A stretch of 64,000 bases of DNA, taken from GWE2-42-39 sp034003625. Its GTDB lineage: Bacteria; Bacteroidota; Bacteroidia; Bacteroidales; Prolixibacteraceae. The notes beneath the pieces were generated by a model, which made no database searches, had not been told where the DNA came from, and saw only the letters and a list, made by a program, of their open reading frames with translations. Below, in pieces: positions 23,519-32,106 of the stretch. Where the stretch lies: NCBI GenBank assembly GCA_034003625.1, contig JAVEYG010000002.1, forward strand, positions 173,080 to 237,079, written 5' to 3'. How positions within the stretch are numbered: position 1 is the first letter of the stretch; every line of letters starts with the position of its first letter. The position numbers were made by a program, and so were the translations under genes.

Positions 23519-26506
23519 ATGTCCAAACATATTGAAAAATCATCAATCAAAAAGAGAATTACCTGTATTTTAACGATTTATATTGTATTTGCAGTTTTTG
23601 TTATCAATCCGTTAACATTGCAGTCGCAGGAGAATACAAATTCATTAAAAAAACTAAAACAGGCCATTGATAACCGGGTTGGTAATAAATTGCTTCTATT
23701 GGAGGGTAATTATCAGAACGGAAAGCGAATAAAAATTGACACTCTCTGTTTCTCTTCAGGCAACGATACACTGAAGATTTTTTTCAGTGCTTCCCTTGCC
23801 GAAATACCAGTCCGCGAGGCGGTTATCCAGCAACTGAAAGATTCGGTTGGCCGCTATCTGCCCGATTCGTTGAAGACAGTGGTTTTGCAATTTTATTCCA
23901 ATAAGGCGCCGCTTGAAAAGCTGGTTCCGAATTATTATCTGGCTGAAAGCGGCGAAGTTGATGAAAGCCGCTTGCCTCAAAATAACGGGTTGAGGCCCGA
24001 ACGGAAGAATTTAGTGGTGAAAGCCCGGCCGTATGAGATTACAAAGGGGCTTGTTCATTCAAATATTGCTTTGTGGAACAGCCATGGCTGGTATTACGAA
24101 CCCAAACTAAACCGTTGGGAGTGGCAGCGTGCCCGTTTATTTACCACTTTGGAAGATATTTCGCCAACAGCATTTGTCATACCTTTTATTGTCCCGATGC
24201 TCGAAAATGCCGGGGCGACCGTTTTTCTTCCCCGCGAACGCGACTGGCAAATGAACGAAGTAATTGTGGACAACGATTCGTCGACCGGAAAAAGTAAATT
24301 GAAAAAGCCGCGGAGGACGAGCGGAAAAAGCGGTGGTTTTGCCATCGGAAATATTCCGTATACCGATGAAAATCCTTTTGAGCAGGGAACTTTTCTTGAA
24401 ATTTCAGAAAAAACGAAACGGGAAAATGTAGTTTATCAGCCCGATTTTCCGGAGAGTGGAGAGTACGCTGTGTCGGTTTCGTATGCAAAAGGGGAGGGCG
24501 AAGTAACCTATCGGGTTTTTCACACTGGCGGGACAACCGATTTTAAAGTCGATCAGCGGATGGGCTTTGGAACATGGGTGTACCTCGGAAAATTTTCGTT
24601 TCAGAAAGGAAGAAACAAGGAAAACGGAAAAGTCGAATTGTTGGTTCCTTCCGGGTCGGGGCAGAAAATTACTGCCGATGCCGTGCGTTTTGGCGGTGGA
24701 ATGGGTTCCATCAGCCGCAATGGTCAGCTTAGCCGGCGTGCCCGGTTTTTCGAAGGCTCCCGTTATTATCTGCAATATTCAGGCGCCCCCGATACTTTGG
24801 TGTGGAGTTTCAGCAAAGGGGAAAACGATTATACCGACGATTACAAAAGCCGCGGCGAATGGGTGAACTGGCTCATTGGCGCGCCGTTTGGCCCCACTGC
24901 CGACCGTCATTCACAGGGACTGGGCATCCCGGTTGATCTGTCGCTGGCTTTTCATACCGATGCGGGGATATTGGAGGACGATAAAATTGTCGGCACACTG
25001 GGCATTTACTCCACCACCCGCGATAACGGCCTGTTTCCCGACGGCCAGTCGAAATATGCTTCCCGCGACCTAACCGACCTCATCCAGACGCAAATAGTAG
25101 ACGATATTTCTGAAAAATATAAAACAGACTGGACCCGGCGTGGAATGTGGAATTCGGAATACAGCGAGTCGTTTCGCCCCAATGTTCCGGCCATGTTGCT
25201 CGAACTGCTTTCGCACCAAAACCTGAACGATGTGCGTTACCTGTTGCACCCCCGGTATAAATTCGACGTGTCGCGGGCTATTTATAAAGGAATGCTGCGC
25301 TTTTTGGCAACCCAGCACAATTATCCATATATAGTGCAGCCTTTGCCGGTCGATCATCTGTTTGCCGAATTTTCGGGCGAAAATGAAATTACCCTGAAAT
25401 GGTTGCCGGTAACCGACCCGCTGGATCCCACGGCAAAGCCGGAGCGGTACATGGTTTATCAACGGGTGGGCGACAATGGCTTCGATAACGGGACTTTGAC
25501 GACTGCTACGGAGTTGAAAATCGCCTTTCCGCAGAAAGGAAAAGTGTACAGTTTCCGGGTGACGGCAGTGAACGGGGGAGGCGAAAGTTTTCCGTCGGAA
25601 GAAATTTCGGTCGGAATTTCAGAAAAAAGCAAAGGCGATGTGCTGATTGTAAACGGTTTCGACCGGGTCGACAGTCCTAAACTATTTGAAACCGCTTCGC
25701 TTTCGGGCGTTATGCGTGCATTGGATCACGGAGTGGCGTATGGCTATGATATTTGCACGGTAGGCGACCAGTACGATTTTGAGCGGAAATCGCCCTGGCT
25801 CGACGACGATAGTCCCGGCCACGGCGCCAGCTACGGCGATCTCGAAACAACCATCTTCCGGGGAAATACGTTCGATTTTGCAGCCGTTCACGGCGAAAGC
25901 ATCCTGCAAGCGGGTTACAGCTTTGTTACTGCCAGCGACGAATCGGTGGAGGAAAAACAGCTCGATATGACCAACTATCCGGTGATTGACCTTTTGTATG
26001 GTGAAGAAAAAACCAGCTATTTCCCGGGGAAAGACAGTACGGCCCATTTTTCGGTTTTTACTGAAAAAATGCTCGACGCTTTGGAAAATTATACCCGTTC
26101 GGGAGGAAATATCTTTATTTCGGGTGCCTACATCGGAAGCGATACGGGTAAAGATACGGCGCAGGTAAACCGTATTGGCCGGCTTTTGAAATACAAATGG
26201 CGCACCGGACATGCTGTGAGAAATGTCGACTTTACATCGGTTTCTCCGATGTTTCGTATTTCGGGAACGGTTAATACGGAATACAACTTACAGCAGTACC
26301 CGGTTGAAGCGCCCGATGCCATTGAGCCTTTTGGTACAGGTGCAGAAACCATTTTGCGGTACACCGAAAACAACACCAGCGCTGCTGTGGCAGCAAACGG
26401 CAATTACAAGGTGGTGGCGCTGGGTTTTCCGTTTGAGTGCATAACGAATCAATCTATTCGAACTAAAATAATACAACAAATTTTTGATTACTTTACTAAA
26501 GATTAA
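23519..26506 (+). CDS. N-acetylmuramoyl-L-alanine amidase-like protein with golvesin/Xly-type insert and Fn3 domain (often labelled xanthan lyase)
   Basis: The 995-residue protein has a signal sequence (CILTIYIVFAVFVINPLTLQSQ). An Amidase_3-type zinc fold is split in two. The first part has NSHGWYYEP and a long helix before PRERDWQ. A golvesin C-terminal/Xly CBD-like sandwich is inserted (EFPESG-type stretch, YRVFHTGGTTDFKVDQ, GKVELLVPSGSGQ). The second part has the metal His in LSLAFHTDAG and the catalytic Glu in PAMLLELLSHQ. A fibronectin III domain (about 605-690) and a 300-residue C-terminal domain with a glutamine-amidotransferase-like look (DFAAVHGESIL, SGGNIFISGAYIG) follow. It probably cuts peptide stems from peptidoglycan in the periplasm. 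The start at 23519 rests on the promoter box. Confidence 0.85.
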   Translation: MSKHIEKSSIKKRITCILTIYIVFAVFVINPLTLQSQENTNSLKKLKQAIDNRVGNKLLLLEGNYQNGKRIKIDTLCFSSGNDTLKIFFSASLAEIPVREAVIQQLKDSVGRYLPDSLKTVVLQFYSNKAPLEKLVPNYYLAESGEVDESRLPQNNGLRPERKNLVVKARPYEITKGLVHSNIALWNSHGWYYEPKLNRWEWQRARLFTTLEDISPTAFVIPFIVPMLENAGATVFLPRERDWQMNEVIVDNDSSTGKSKLKKPRRTSGKSGGFAIGNIPYTDENPFEQGTFLEISEKTKRENVVYQPDFPESGEYAVSVSYAKGEGEVTYRVFHTGGTTDFKVDQRMGFGTWVYLGKFSFQKGRNKENGKVELLVPSGSGQKITADAVRFGGGMGSISRNGQLSRRARFFEGSRYYLQYSGAPDTLVWSFSKGENDYTDDYKSRGEWVNWLIGAPFGPTADRHSQGLGIPVDLSLAFHTDAGILEDDKIVGTLGIYSTTRDNGLFPDGQSKYASRDLTDLIQTQIVDDISEKYKTDWTRRGMWNSEYSESFRPNVPAMLLELLSHQNLNDVRYLLHPRYKFDVSRAIYKGMLRFLATQHNYPYIVQPLPVDHLFAEFSGENEITLKWLPVTDPLDPTAKPERYMVYQRVGDNGFDNGTLTTATELKIAFPQKGKVYSFRVTAVNGGGESFPSEEISVGISEKSKGDVLIVNGFDRVDSPKLFETASLSGVMRALDHGVAYGYDICTVGDQYDFERKSPWLDDDSPGHGASYGDLETTIFRGNTFDFAAVHGESILQAGYSFVTASDESVEEKQLDMTNYPVIDLLYGEEKTSYFPGKDSTAHFSVFTEKMLDALENYTRSGGNIFISGAYIGSDTGKDTAQVNRIGRLLKYKWRTGHAVRNVDFTSVSPMFRISGTVNTEYNLQQYPVEAPDAIEPFGTGAETILRYTENNTSAAVAANGNYKVVALGFPFECITNQSIRTKIIQQIFDYFTKD

Positions 26507-26518
26507 ATTTTTCTGACC

Positions 26519-27976
26519 ATGACAACGATTTATAGTTTTATCCCGAATCGCGTGGAAAATGAAGTAAAAGAACTGATCTGCGAACTGAAGAATAGTGCAG
26601 GGGTTGAAAAAATATTTGTAAATGACGCTCTTTCGACCGAAGGGCAGGAAAAAGTAAAACGGTTTTCTTTTCTGAATTTTACGGGAACCGAACTGCTGAA
26701 ACGAATTGCAGCGAAATCGGAAGGGGCCGATTACCTGTTGCTCCTCACGAAAGAAGCCTCGGTGAGGCTGGGGCAGTTTGCCCTCGATCGCTTGGTGGGT
26801 GTGGCCGAAGCGACCGGCGCCGGAATGGTGTATTCCGATTATATGGAAGTGAAAGAAGGAAAACTGTCGGCCCATCCGGTGATCGACTACCAGGAAGGCA
26901 GTCTGCGCGACGATTTCAACTTTGGCCCGCTGGTGTTGTATTCTGCCAAAGCGTTTCGTGAGGCTGTCGATGAAATGACTCAGGCTTTTTCGCACGCCGG
27001 CTTTTATTATTTGCGGCTGAAAGTGTCGCAGAAACATAGCCTGGTGCGTGTTCCCGAGTTTTTGTACACAGTTGACGAAACGGATATTCGCAAAAGCGGA
27101 CAGAAACTGTTTGATTATGTCGATCCGAAGAATCGGCAGGTACAAATTGAAATGGAGCAGGCCGTAACCGAACATCTCAAAAATGTGGGCGCCTGGCTGA
27201 AACCCGAATTTTCAGAAGTAACGTTTGCCGAAAGCGAATTTGCCACGAAAGCGTCGGTCATTATCCCGGTGCTGAACCGCGAAAAAACCATTGCCGATGC
27301 CATTCAGTCGGTGCTGGAACAGAAAACTGATTTCCCGTTCAACCTTTTGGTGGTCGATAACCATTCAAAAGACCGTACCACGGAGATTCTCCGTTCTTTT
27401 TCAGAAAAAGACGGGCGCATTATCCACATCATTCCCGAACGCAACGATCTGGGGATCGGCGGTTGCTGGAATGCGGCGGTACACGATCCGCGTTGCGGGA
27501 TGTATGCCGTTCAGCTCGACAGCGACGATATTTACAAGGACGAAAACACGCTGCAAATGATGGTCGATGCGTTTTATCGCGAAAACTGCGCGATGGTGGT
27601 CGGCACCTACCAGTTGGTGAATTTCAAGCTCGAAGAAATTCCCCCCGGAATTATCGACCACCGGGAATGGACGCCCGACAATGGTCGGAACAATGCTTTG
27701 CGAATCAATGGTTTGGGGGCGCCGCGTGCGTTCTATACGCCGGTTTTGCGCGAAGTGAAAATCCCGAATGTCAGTTACGGCGAAGATTATGCCGTGGGGC
27801 TGGCCATTTCGCGCCAGTACCGCATTGGTCGCGTGTACGAAAATGTGTACCTCTGTCGCCGCTGGGACGATAATTCCGACGCCGCGCTCGACATCGAAAA
27901 AATGAACAAACACAACCTGTATAAAGACCGTATCCGCACTATTGAACTGAAGGCGCGGCAACTGAAAAACAAATAG
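26519..27976 (+). CDS. Tandem family 2 glycosyltransferase-like protein
   Basis: The 485-residue cytoplasmic protein has two GT-A-like halves. The C-terminal half (about 240-470) is a regular GT2: SVIIPVLNREKTIADAIQSV, VVDNHSKDRTTEIL, then the nucleotide-sugar metal motif QLDSDDIY. The N-terminal half resembles a GT2 (GADYLLLLTKEASVRLGQFA, GAGMVYSDYMEV) but has no DxD, so it may be inactive. The gene lies 12 bases after the amidase and 2 bases before the DUF4922 gene, in the conserved Bacteroidota order amidase-GT2-DUF4922-SpoIID. The acceptor is unknown, and a link to recycled muropeptides or a periplasmic glycan is inferred from position. Confidence 0.85.
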   Translation: MTTIYSFIPNRVENEVKELICELKNSAGVEKIFVNDALSTEGQEKVKRFSFLNFTGTELLKRIAAKSEGADYLLLLTKEASVRLGQFALDRLVGVAEATGAGMVYSDYMEVKEGKLSAHPVIDYQEGSLRDDFNFGPLVLYSAKAFREAVDEMTQAFSHAGFYYLRLKVSQKHSLVRVPEFLYTVDETDIRKSGQKLFDYVDPKNRQVQIEMEQAVTEHLKNVGAWLKPEFSEVTFAESEFATKASVIIPVLNREKTIADAIQSVLEQKTDFPFNLLVVDNHSKDRTTEILRSFSEKDGRIIHIIPERNDLGIGGCWNAAVHDPRCGMYAVQLDSDDIYKDENTLQMMVDAFYRENCAMVVGTYQLVNFKLEEIPPGIIDHREWTPDNGRNNALRINGLGAPRAFYTPVLREVKIPNVSYGEDYAVGLAISRQYRIGRVYENVYLCRRWDDNSDAALDIEKMNKHNLYKDRIRTIELKARQLKNK

Positions 27977-27978
27977 CC

Positions 27979-28929
27979 ATGCCCGATTTCACTGAAAAAG
28001 CAAAACACTTGCTCGCGGCCCAGAAAAACGATTGGCCGACCGCCCGGGAGAACTATTTCGGTCTGGAAAAAGTGCAGGTGCGGACGTTTGATTTCGATGG
28101 TTTTCAGATAAAAGTGCAGTTTAACCCGGCACGCATTGTGTCGTCGGCGGCCAAAGTCGACCGGCAGTCGATTGCCAGCCGGAAATGTTTTTTGTGCGCC
28201 GAAAGCCGCCCGGTGGAACAGCAGGAAATCGCATTCGGCAATTACCTGATTTTGGTGAACCCGTTCCCGATTTTCCCCGAACATTTTACCATCCCGTTGA
28301 CGAGCCATATTCCGCAGGAAATCTCCGGAAAATTTGGAGATATGCTCGATCTGGCAAAGGCTTTGCCCGGTTTCACGGTGTTTTACAACGGCCCGAAATG
28401 CGGTGCTTCGGCTCCCGATCATTTTCATTTTCAGGCCGGGGCCGAAGGTTTTATGCCGATTGAAAATGAAATGGAAACGCTGAAAATTACCAAAGGCCAC
28501 AAACTTGAAATCAGTATTCCGGAAGTATGGGCCGTTGACGACGGGCTGCGCCGTTTCCTTATTTTAGAGCATCCGGATAAAGAAAAAATCACCGGGTTTT
28601 GGGAATTTCTGTACGGTTCGTTGGAAGCAGTCGCTGGCAAAGGCGAGGAAAACGTGATGCTGAATATTTTGGTGCGTTTTGTGGAAAACCGCTGGCAGAC
28701 GCTTGTTTTTCCGAGGTTTTGCCACCGCCCGTGGCAATATTTCGAGGAAGGGGAGAAGAACATTTTGCTCAGCCCGGCATCGGTCGATATGGGCGGCGCG
28801 CTGATTGTCCCATTGGAAAAAGACTTCCGGAAAATCGACAAAAACGACATTGCGGATATTTTCCGGCAGTTGGTGTGGCCGAAAGAAAACTTCAATTTAC
28901 TGATCGAAAAACTACTGAATTATGTGTAA
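27979..28929 (+). CDS. DUF4922 protein, HIT-superfamily nucleotidyltransferase-like
   Basis: The 316-residue cytoplasmic protein carries motifs of the GalT/ATP-adenylyltransferase branch of the HIT superfamily: CFLC (Cys70, Cys73, zinc-type), NPFPIFPEHF and the histidine motif DHFHFQAG (His148, His150, Gln152; HxHxQ). In GalT and Apa1 the middle His takes up the nucleotidyl group. It may therefore transfer or remove a nucleotide on a sugar 1-phosphate. Next to murQ, an amino-sugar kinase and a glycosyltransferase, a MurNAc- or GlcNAc-1-phosphate nucleotidyl step would make sense, but that is inference. It overlaps the SpoIID gene by 8 bases. Confidence 0.82.
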   Translation: MPDFTEKAKHLLAAQKNDWPTARENYFGLEKVQVRTFDFDGFQIKVQFNPARIVSSAAKVDRQSIASRKCFLCAESRPVEQQEIAFGNYLILVNPFPIFPEHFTIPLTSHIPQEISGKFGDMLDLAKALPGFTVFYNGPKCGASAPDHFHFQAGAEGFMPIENEMETLKITKGHKLEISIPEVWAVDDGLRRFLILEHPDKEKITGFWEFLYGSLEAVAGKGEENVMLNILVRFVENRWQTLVFPRFCHRPWQYFEEGEKNILLSPASVDMGGALIVPLEKDFRKIDKNDIADIFRQLVWPKENFNLLIEKLLNYV

Positions 28930-30262
28930 ACTGCCTGTCATCACGGTCGGGATAATGAACCGGGAGAAAATCGACTTTTCGCTCAACGGTGATTTTTTTC
29001 TCTCCGGAAAAAATGAAACGGTCTCCGGAAATTTTTCAGCTTCTGTTGAAAATGGCCAAATTGCGGTGGACGGCCCTTCCGGGCAAATTTCAGGAACAGA
29101 GATTGTTTTTGAACCTGCCGATTTGGATTCCTGCGAACTGGAACTTAAAAATGTGACCATCGGTGTAAATTTTCATTGGGAACAAAACGAAAACCAGCGT
29201 TTTCAGGGGGCTTTGAAACTGATGGTGGAAGACGGAAAAGTGACGGCCATCAATGTTTTACCGGTCGAAAATTATTTAGTCAGCGTTATTTCTTCGGAAA
29301 TGAGCGCCAAGAGTTCGCCTGAATTACTGAAAGCACACGCCATTATCTCGCGGAGCTGGCTGATGGCGCAGATCGGAAAACAGGAAGAAATCAGCGGGTC
29401 GCAGGCTGCCTATCAGGTTATTTCGGAAACCAATGACGAGTATATTCGATGGTACGACCGCGAAGACCACCTGAATTTTCATGTGTGCGCCGACGACCAT
29501 TGCCAGCGTTACCAGGGGACGACCCGCTCGCACAATCCCAATGTGGCGAAGGCGGTAAACGAAACAGCCGGGGTGGTGTTGTCCTATCAAGGCAAAATTT
29601 GCGATGCCCGTTTTTCGAAATGCTGCGGCGGCATTGCCGAGCTGTTCGAGAATTGCTGGGAGCCGGTGAACCACCCGTACCTGACCAATGTGATCGACCA
29701 TCCGTTGGTGCCGGCAGGTTTTGAAACCGAACTGACAGTGGAACAAAATGCAGCGAAATGGATTCACGGCAACCCGGAGGCCTTTTGTAATACCCGCGAA
29801 GAGGAAGTGCTGCGGCAGGTGCTGAACGAATACGACTGGTCGGCCAAAAATTTTTATCGGTGGACGGTTGAATATTCGCAGGAGCAAATTTCGGAATTGC
29901 TCTGTCGCCGGTCGGGGCGCGATTTCGGACAGATCATCGACCTGATCCCCGTTGAACGTGGTCAGTCGGGGCGTTTGGTCAGGCTAAAAATCGTAGGCGC
30001 CAAAAAAACGCTTACCGTCGGGAAAGAATTGGAAATACGTCGCTGGCTGAGCGAATCGCATCTGTACAGTTCGGCTTTCACCGTTGAAAAACAGGATATT
30101 CGGAACGGCATTTCGCAGCAGTTTATTTTGTATGGGGCTGGCTGGGGGCATGGCGTGGGCTTGTGCCAGATCGGCGCTGCTGTAATGGGCCACAAAGGCT
30201 ACCGGTACGACGAAATCCTGCTCCACTACTACAAAAATGCAGCGCTGGAGAAAAGGTATTAG
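28922..30262 (+). CDS. SpoIID/LytB domain protein
   Basis: The 446-residue protein has the SpoIID core: INVLPVENYLVSVISSEMSA, then LKAHAIISRSWLMAQIG, a central part with RYQGTTRSHNPNVAKAVNET and DARFSKCCGGIAE, and the C-terminal GAGWGHGVGLCQIGAAVMG. SpoIID is a lytic transglycosylase acting on glycan strands without stem peptides, which suits a unit that also has a stem-peptide amidase. No classical signal peptide is visible at the chosen start, so the location is uncertain. Its start overlaps the DUF4922 stop. The three accessory genes beginning at 30377 then interrupt the cell-wall block. Confidence 0.92.
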   Translation: MCKLPVITVGIMNREKIDFSLNGDFFLSGKNETVSGNFSASVENGQIAVDGPSGQISGTEIVFEPADLDSCELELKNVTIGVNFHWEQNENQRFQGALKLMVEDGKVTAINVLPVENYLVSVISSEMSAKSSPELLKAHAIISRSWLMAQIGKQEEISGSQAAYQVISETNDEYIRWYDREDHLNFHVCADDHCQRYQGTTRSHNPNVAKAVNETAGVVLSYQGKICDARFSKCCGGIAELFENCWEPVNHPYLTNVIDHPLVPAGFETELTVEQNAAKWIHGNPEAFCNTREEEVLRQVLNEYDWSAKNFYRWTVEYSQEQISELLCRRSGRDFGQIIDLIPVERGQSGRLVRLKIVGAKKTLTVGKELEIRRWLSESHLYSSAFTVEKQDIRNGISQQFILYGAGWGHGVGLCQIGAAVMGHKGYRYDEILLHYYKNAALEKRY

Positions 30263-30346
30263 TTTCGTGTACTGTGCGGTTTTTGGTAATGAGTTTGTAT
30301 TTTAGTTGTGGGTAATTTTAGAATGCAGACATTCAGTGAAATATAA

Positions 30347-30354
30347 TATCTTTG
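30347..30354 (+). promoter_or_regulatory. TATCTTTG -7 box for the Fic gene
   Basis: TATCTTTG lies 23 bases before the Fic ATG at 30377. It gives the accessory genes their own promoter, separate from the SpoIID operon. Confidence 0.5.
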
Positions 30355-30376
30355 AGAAAACACCATTGACTGGAAT

Positions 30377-31096
30377 ATGAAACTTTTAAAAATTTTAAGA
30401 GAGGAAAAATCAACCGGTTTGAAAGGCGGGATATATCATCAAACACAGGTAAAACTTGCTTACAATACCAATCGGATGGAAGGCAGTAAGTTGTCGGAAG
30501 AACAAACAAGATACATTTATGAAACGAATACCCTGTTTCTGGATAATGGAGAGACAACGGCGAATGTCGATGATATTATTGAAACGGTAAACCATTTTTC
30601 CTGCTTCGATTACATGTTGGATATTGCAGATGAACCACTATCAGAACAACATATCCGAAGATTTCATTATTTGCTGAAAGCCAACACTTCCGATTCGAAG
30701 AAACCATGGTTTCGGGTAGGCGATTATAAATTGCAGCCCAATATGGTGGGAGGAGCCGAAACAACTCTGCCAGCCGATGTTGCACACGAAATGAAAAATC
30801 TGATAGGGGCCTACCACGATAAAAAGATAATAACACTATATGATATCATTGACTTTCATTTTCAATTCGAACGGATACATCCTTTTCAGGACGGAAATGG
30901 ACGTGTTGGCCGATTGGTTATTTTTAAAGAATGCTTGGCAAACGGCATCGTTCCATTGATCATTGAAGAGGAACACAAATTTTTCTATTACCGGGGGTTG
31001 GCCGAATATCCAAGCGTGAAGGGCTATCTGACAGACACATGTTTGTCGGCACAGGATAATTATAAAAACATAATCGACTATTTCTTGCATAAATAG
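30377..31096 (+). CDS. Fic family protein (AMPylation-type, class II)
   Basis: The 239-residue protein has the full Fic motif HPFQDGNGRVGRL with the catalytic His168. Such enzymes usually transfer AMP from ATP to Ser, Thr or Tyr of a target protein. The N-terminal TNRMEG (31-36) matches the inhibitory helix (S/T)xxxE(G/N), with Glu35 expected to block ATP, so it should be auto-inhibited (class II). No antitoxin is required for that class. It has its own promoter box and is followed by the BRO-N gene. It is probably part of a mobile accessory segment. The target is unknown. Confidence 0.93.
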   Translation: MKLLKILREEKSTGLKGGIYHQTQVKLAYNTNRMEGSKLSEEQTRYIYETNTLFLDNGETTANVDDIIETVNHFSCFDYMLDIADEPLSEQHIRRFHYLLKANTSDSKKPWFRVGDYKLQPNMVGGAETTLPADVAHEMKNLIGAYHDKKIITLYDIIDFHFQFERIHPFQDGNGRVGRLVIFKECLANGIVPLIIEEEHKFFYYRGLAEYPSVKGYLTDTCLSAQDNYKNIIDYFLHK

Positions 31097-31145
31097 ACTT
31101 ATTGAAAAGAGCGTTGATATCTGAAAAATTAAATTTGACTAAGCG

Positions 31146-31988
31146 ATGACCAAAGAAACTGCCATAAAACTGTTCGAGCAAAAACAAATACGCTCTGTTT
31201 GGAGGAAAGAAGACGAAAAATGGTATTTTTCAATTATAGATGTTATTGAAGCTTTAACCGGGACCGATCGCCCACGTAAATATTGGAGCGACCTGAAAGT
31301 CAAGCTAAAAAAGGAAGGTAGTGAACTGTCCGAAAAAATCGGACAGTTGAAATTAGCTGCAGAAGATGGCAAAATGAGATTGACAGATGTTGCCGATACT
31401 GAACAGCTTTTTCGGTTAATCCAAAGCATTCCTTCGCCCAAAGCCGAACCCTTTAAAATGTGGCTGGCACAAGTTGGTCGGGAACGCATTGATGAAATTG
31501 AAGACCCTGAGCTGGGAATTGACCGTTTAATGGAAACATACCTGCGGAAAGGATACAGCAAAGAGTGGATAAACCAGCGTTTGAAAAGCATTGAAGTCCG
31601 TAAGGAATTGACCGATGAATGGGATAACAGGGGCGTACAAAAAGGGCAGGAATATGCAATATTGACGGATGAAATTACCAAAGCATGGAGCGGTTATACC
31701 ACCAAACAATACAAGAACCTGAAAGATTTGAAAAAGGAAAATCTACGCGACCACATGACAAATCTCGAACTGGTGCTGAATATGCTTGCCGAAGCCACCA
31801 CCACAGAGATTTCAAAAGAAAAGAATCCCAGGACATTTGAAGACAACAAACGGATTGCCCACCAGGGGGGTACAATTGCCGGAAATACAAGGCGGGAGAT
31901 TGAAGAAAAGACAGGAAAAAGAGTGGTAACCAGCCAAAATGCAAAACAGCTTGATAAAAACAAAAATAAAGAAATCGGAGAAAAATGA
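31146..31988 (+). CDS. BRO-N domain (phage antirepressor/DinD-like) protein
   Basis: The 280-residue protein opens with a BRO-N domain (RSVWRKEDEKWYFSIIDVIEALTGTDRPRKYWSDLK), found in phage antirepressors and the DNA-damage-inducible DinD family. A central helical part (GIDRLMETYLRKGYSKEWINQRL) and a charged C-terminal tail with GGTIAGNTRREIEEKTGKRV follow, a layout common in chromosomal BRO proteins of Bacteroidota. DNA binding or antagonism of a repressor is likely. It starts 49 bases after the Fic gene. No other phage gene is nearby, so this is a stand-alone accessory gene. Confidence 0.88.
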   Translation: MTKETAIKLFEQKQIRSVWRKEDEKWYFSIIDVIEALTGTDRPRKYWSDLKVKLKKEGSELSEKIGQLKLAAEDGKMRLTDVADTEQLFRLIQSIPSPKAEPFKMWLAQVGRERIDEIEDPELGIDRLMETYLRKGYSKEWINQRLKSIEVRKELTDEWDNRGVQKGQEYAILTDEITKAWSGYTTKQYKNLKDLKKENLRDHMTNLELVLNMLAEATTTEISKEKNPRTFEDNKRIAHQGGTIAGNTRREIEEKTGKRVVTSQNAKQLDKNKNKEIGEK

Positions 31989-32106
31989 CCGCAACGCACA
32001 TTGTTAAGCCATACGACCCAACGCTAAGGACATTGGGATTTAGTTTTCTGTGTTTAGATTGGTGAATTTATATTTTAGTTATGTACAACCTAAAAAATTT
32101 GGTGCG

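Noticed and set aside
26288..27175. Minus-strand open frame of 295 codons across the amidase/GT2 junction
   Set aside because: It crosses two real genes on the other strand, and its residue composition is that of an antisense shadow.
30377..31988. Fic and BRO-N genes as a Doc/Phd-type toxin-antitoxin pair
   Set aside because: The Fic protein has its own inhibitory helix (TNRMEG), so no antitoxin is needed, and the BRO-N protein does not look like Phd or FicA.
30290..32083. Similar 21-base sequences at 30290-30310 and 32063-32083 as direct repeats bounding the Fic/BRO pair
   Set aside because: They agree at 18 of 21 positions, but both are AT-rich promoter-like stretches (TTTGTATTTTAGTT type), so chance or shared promoter character is more likely than an insertion scar.
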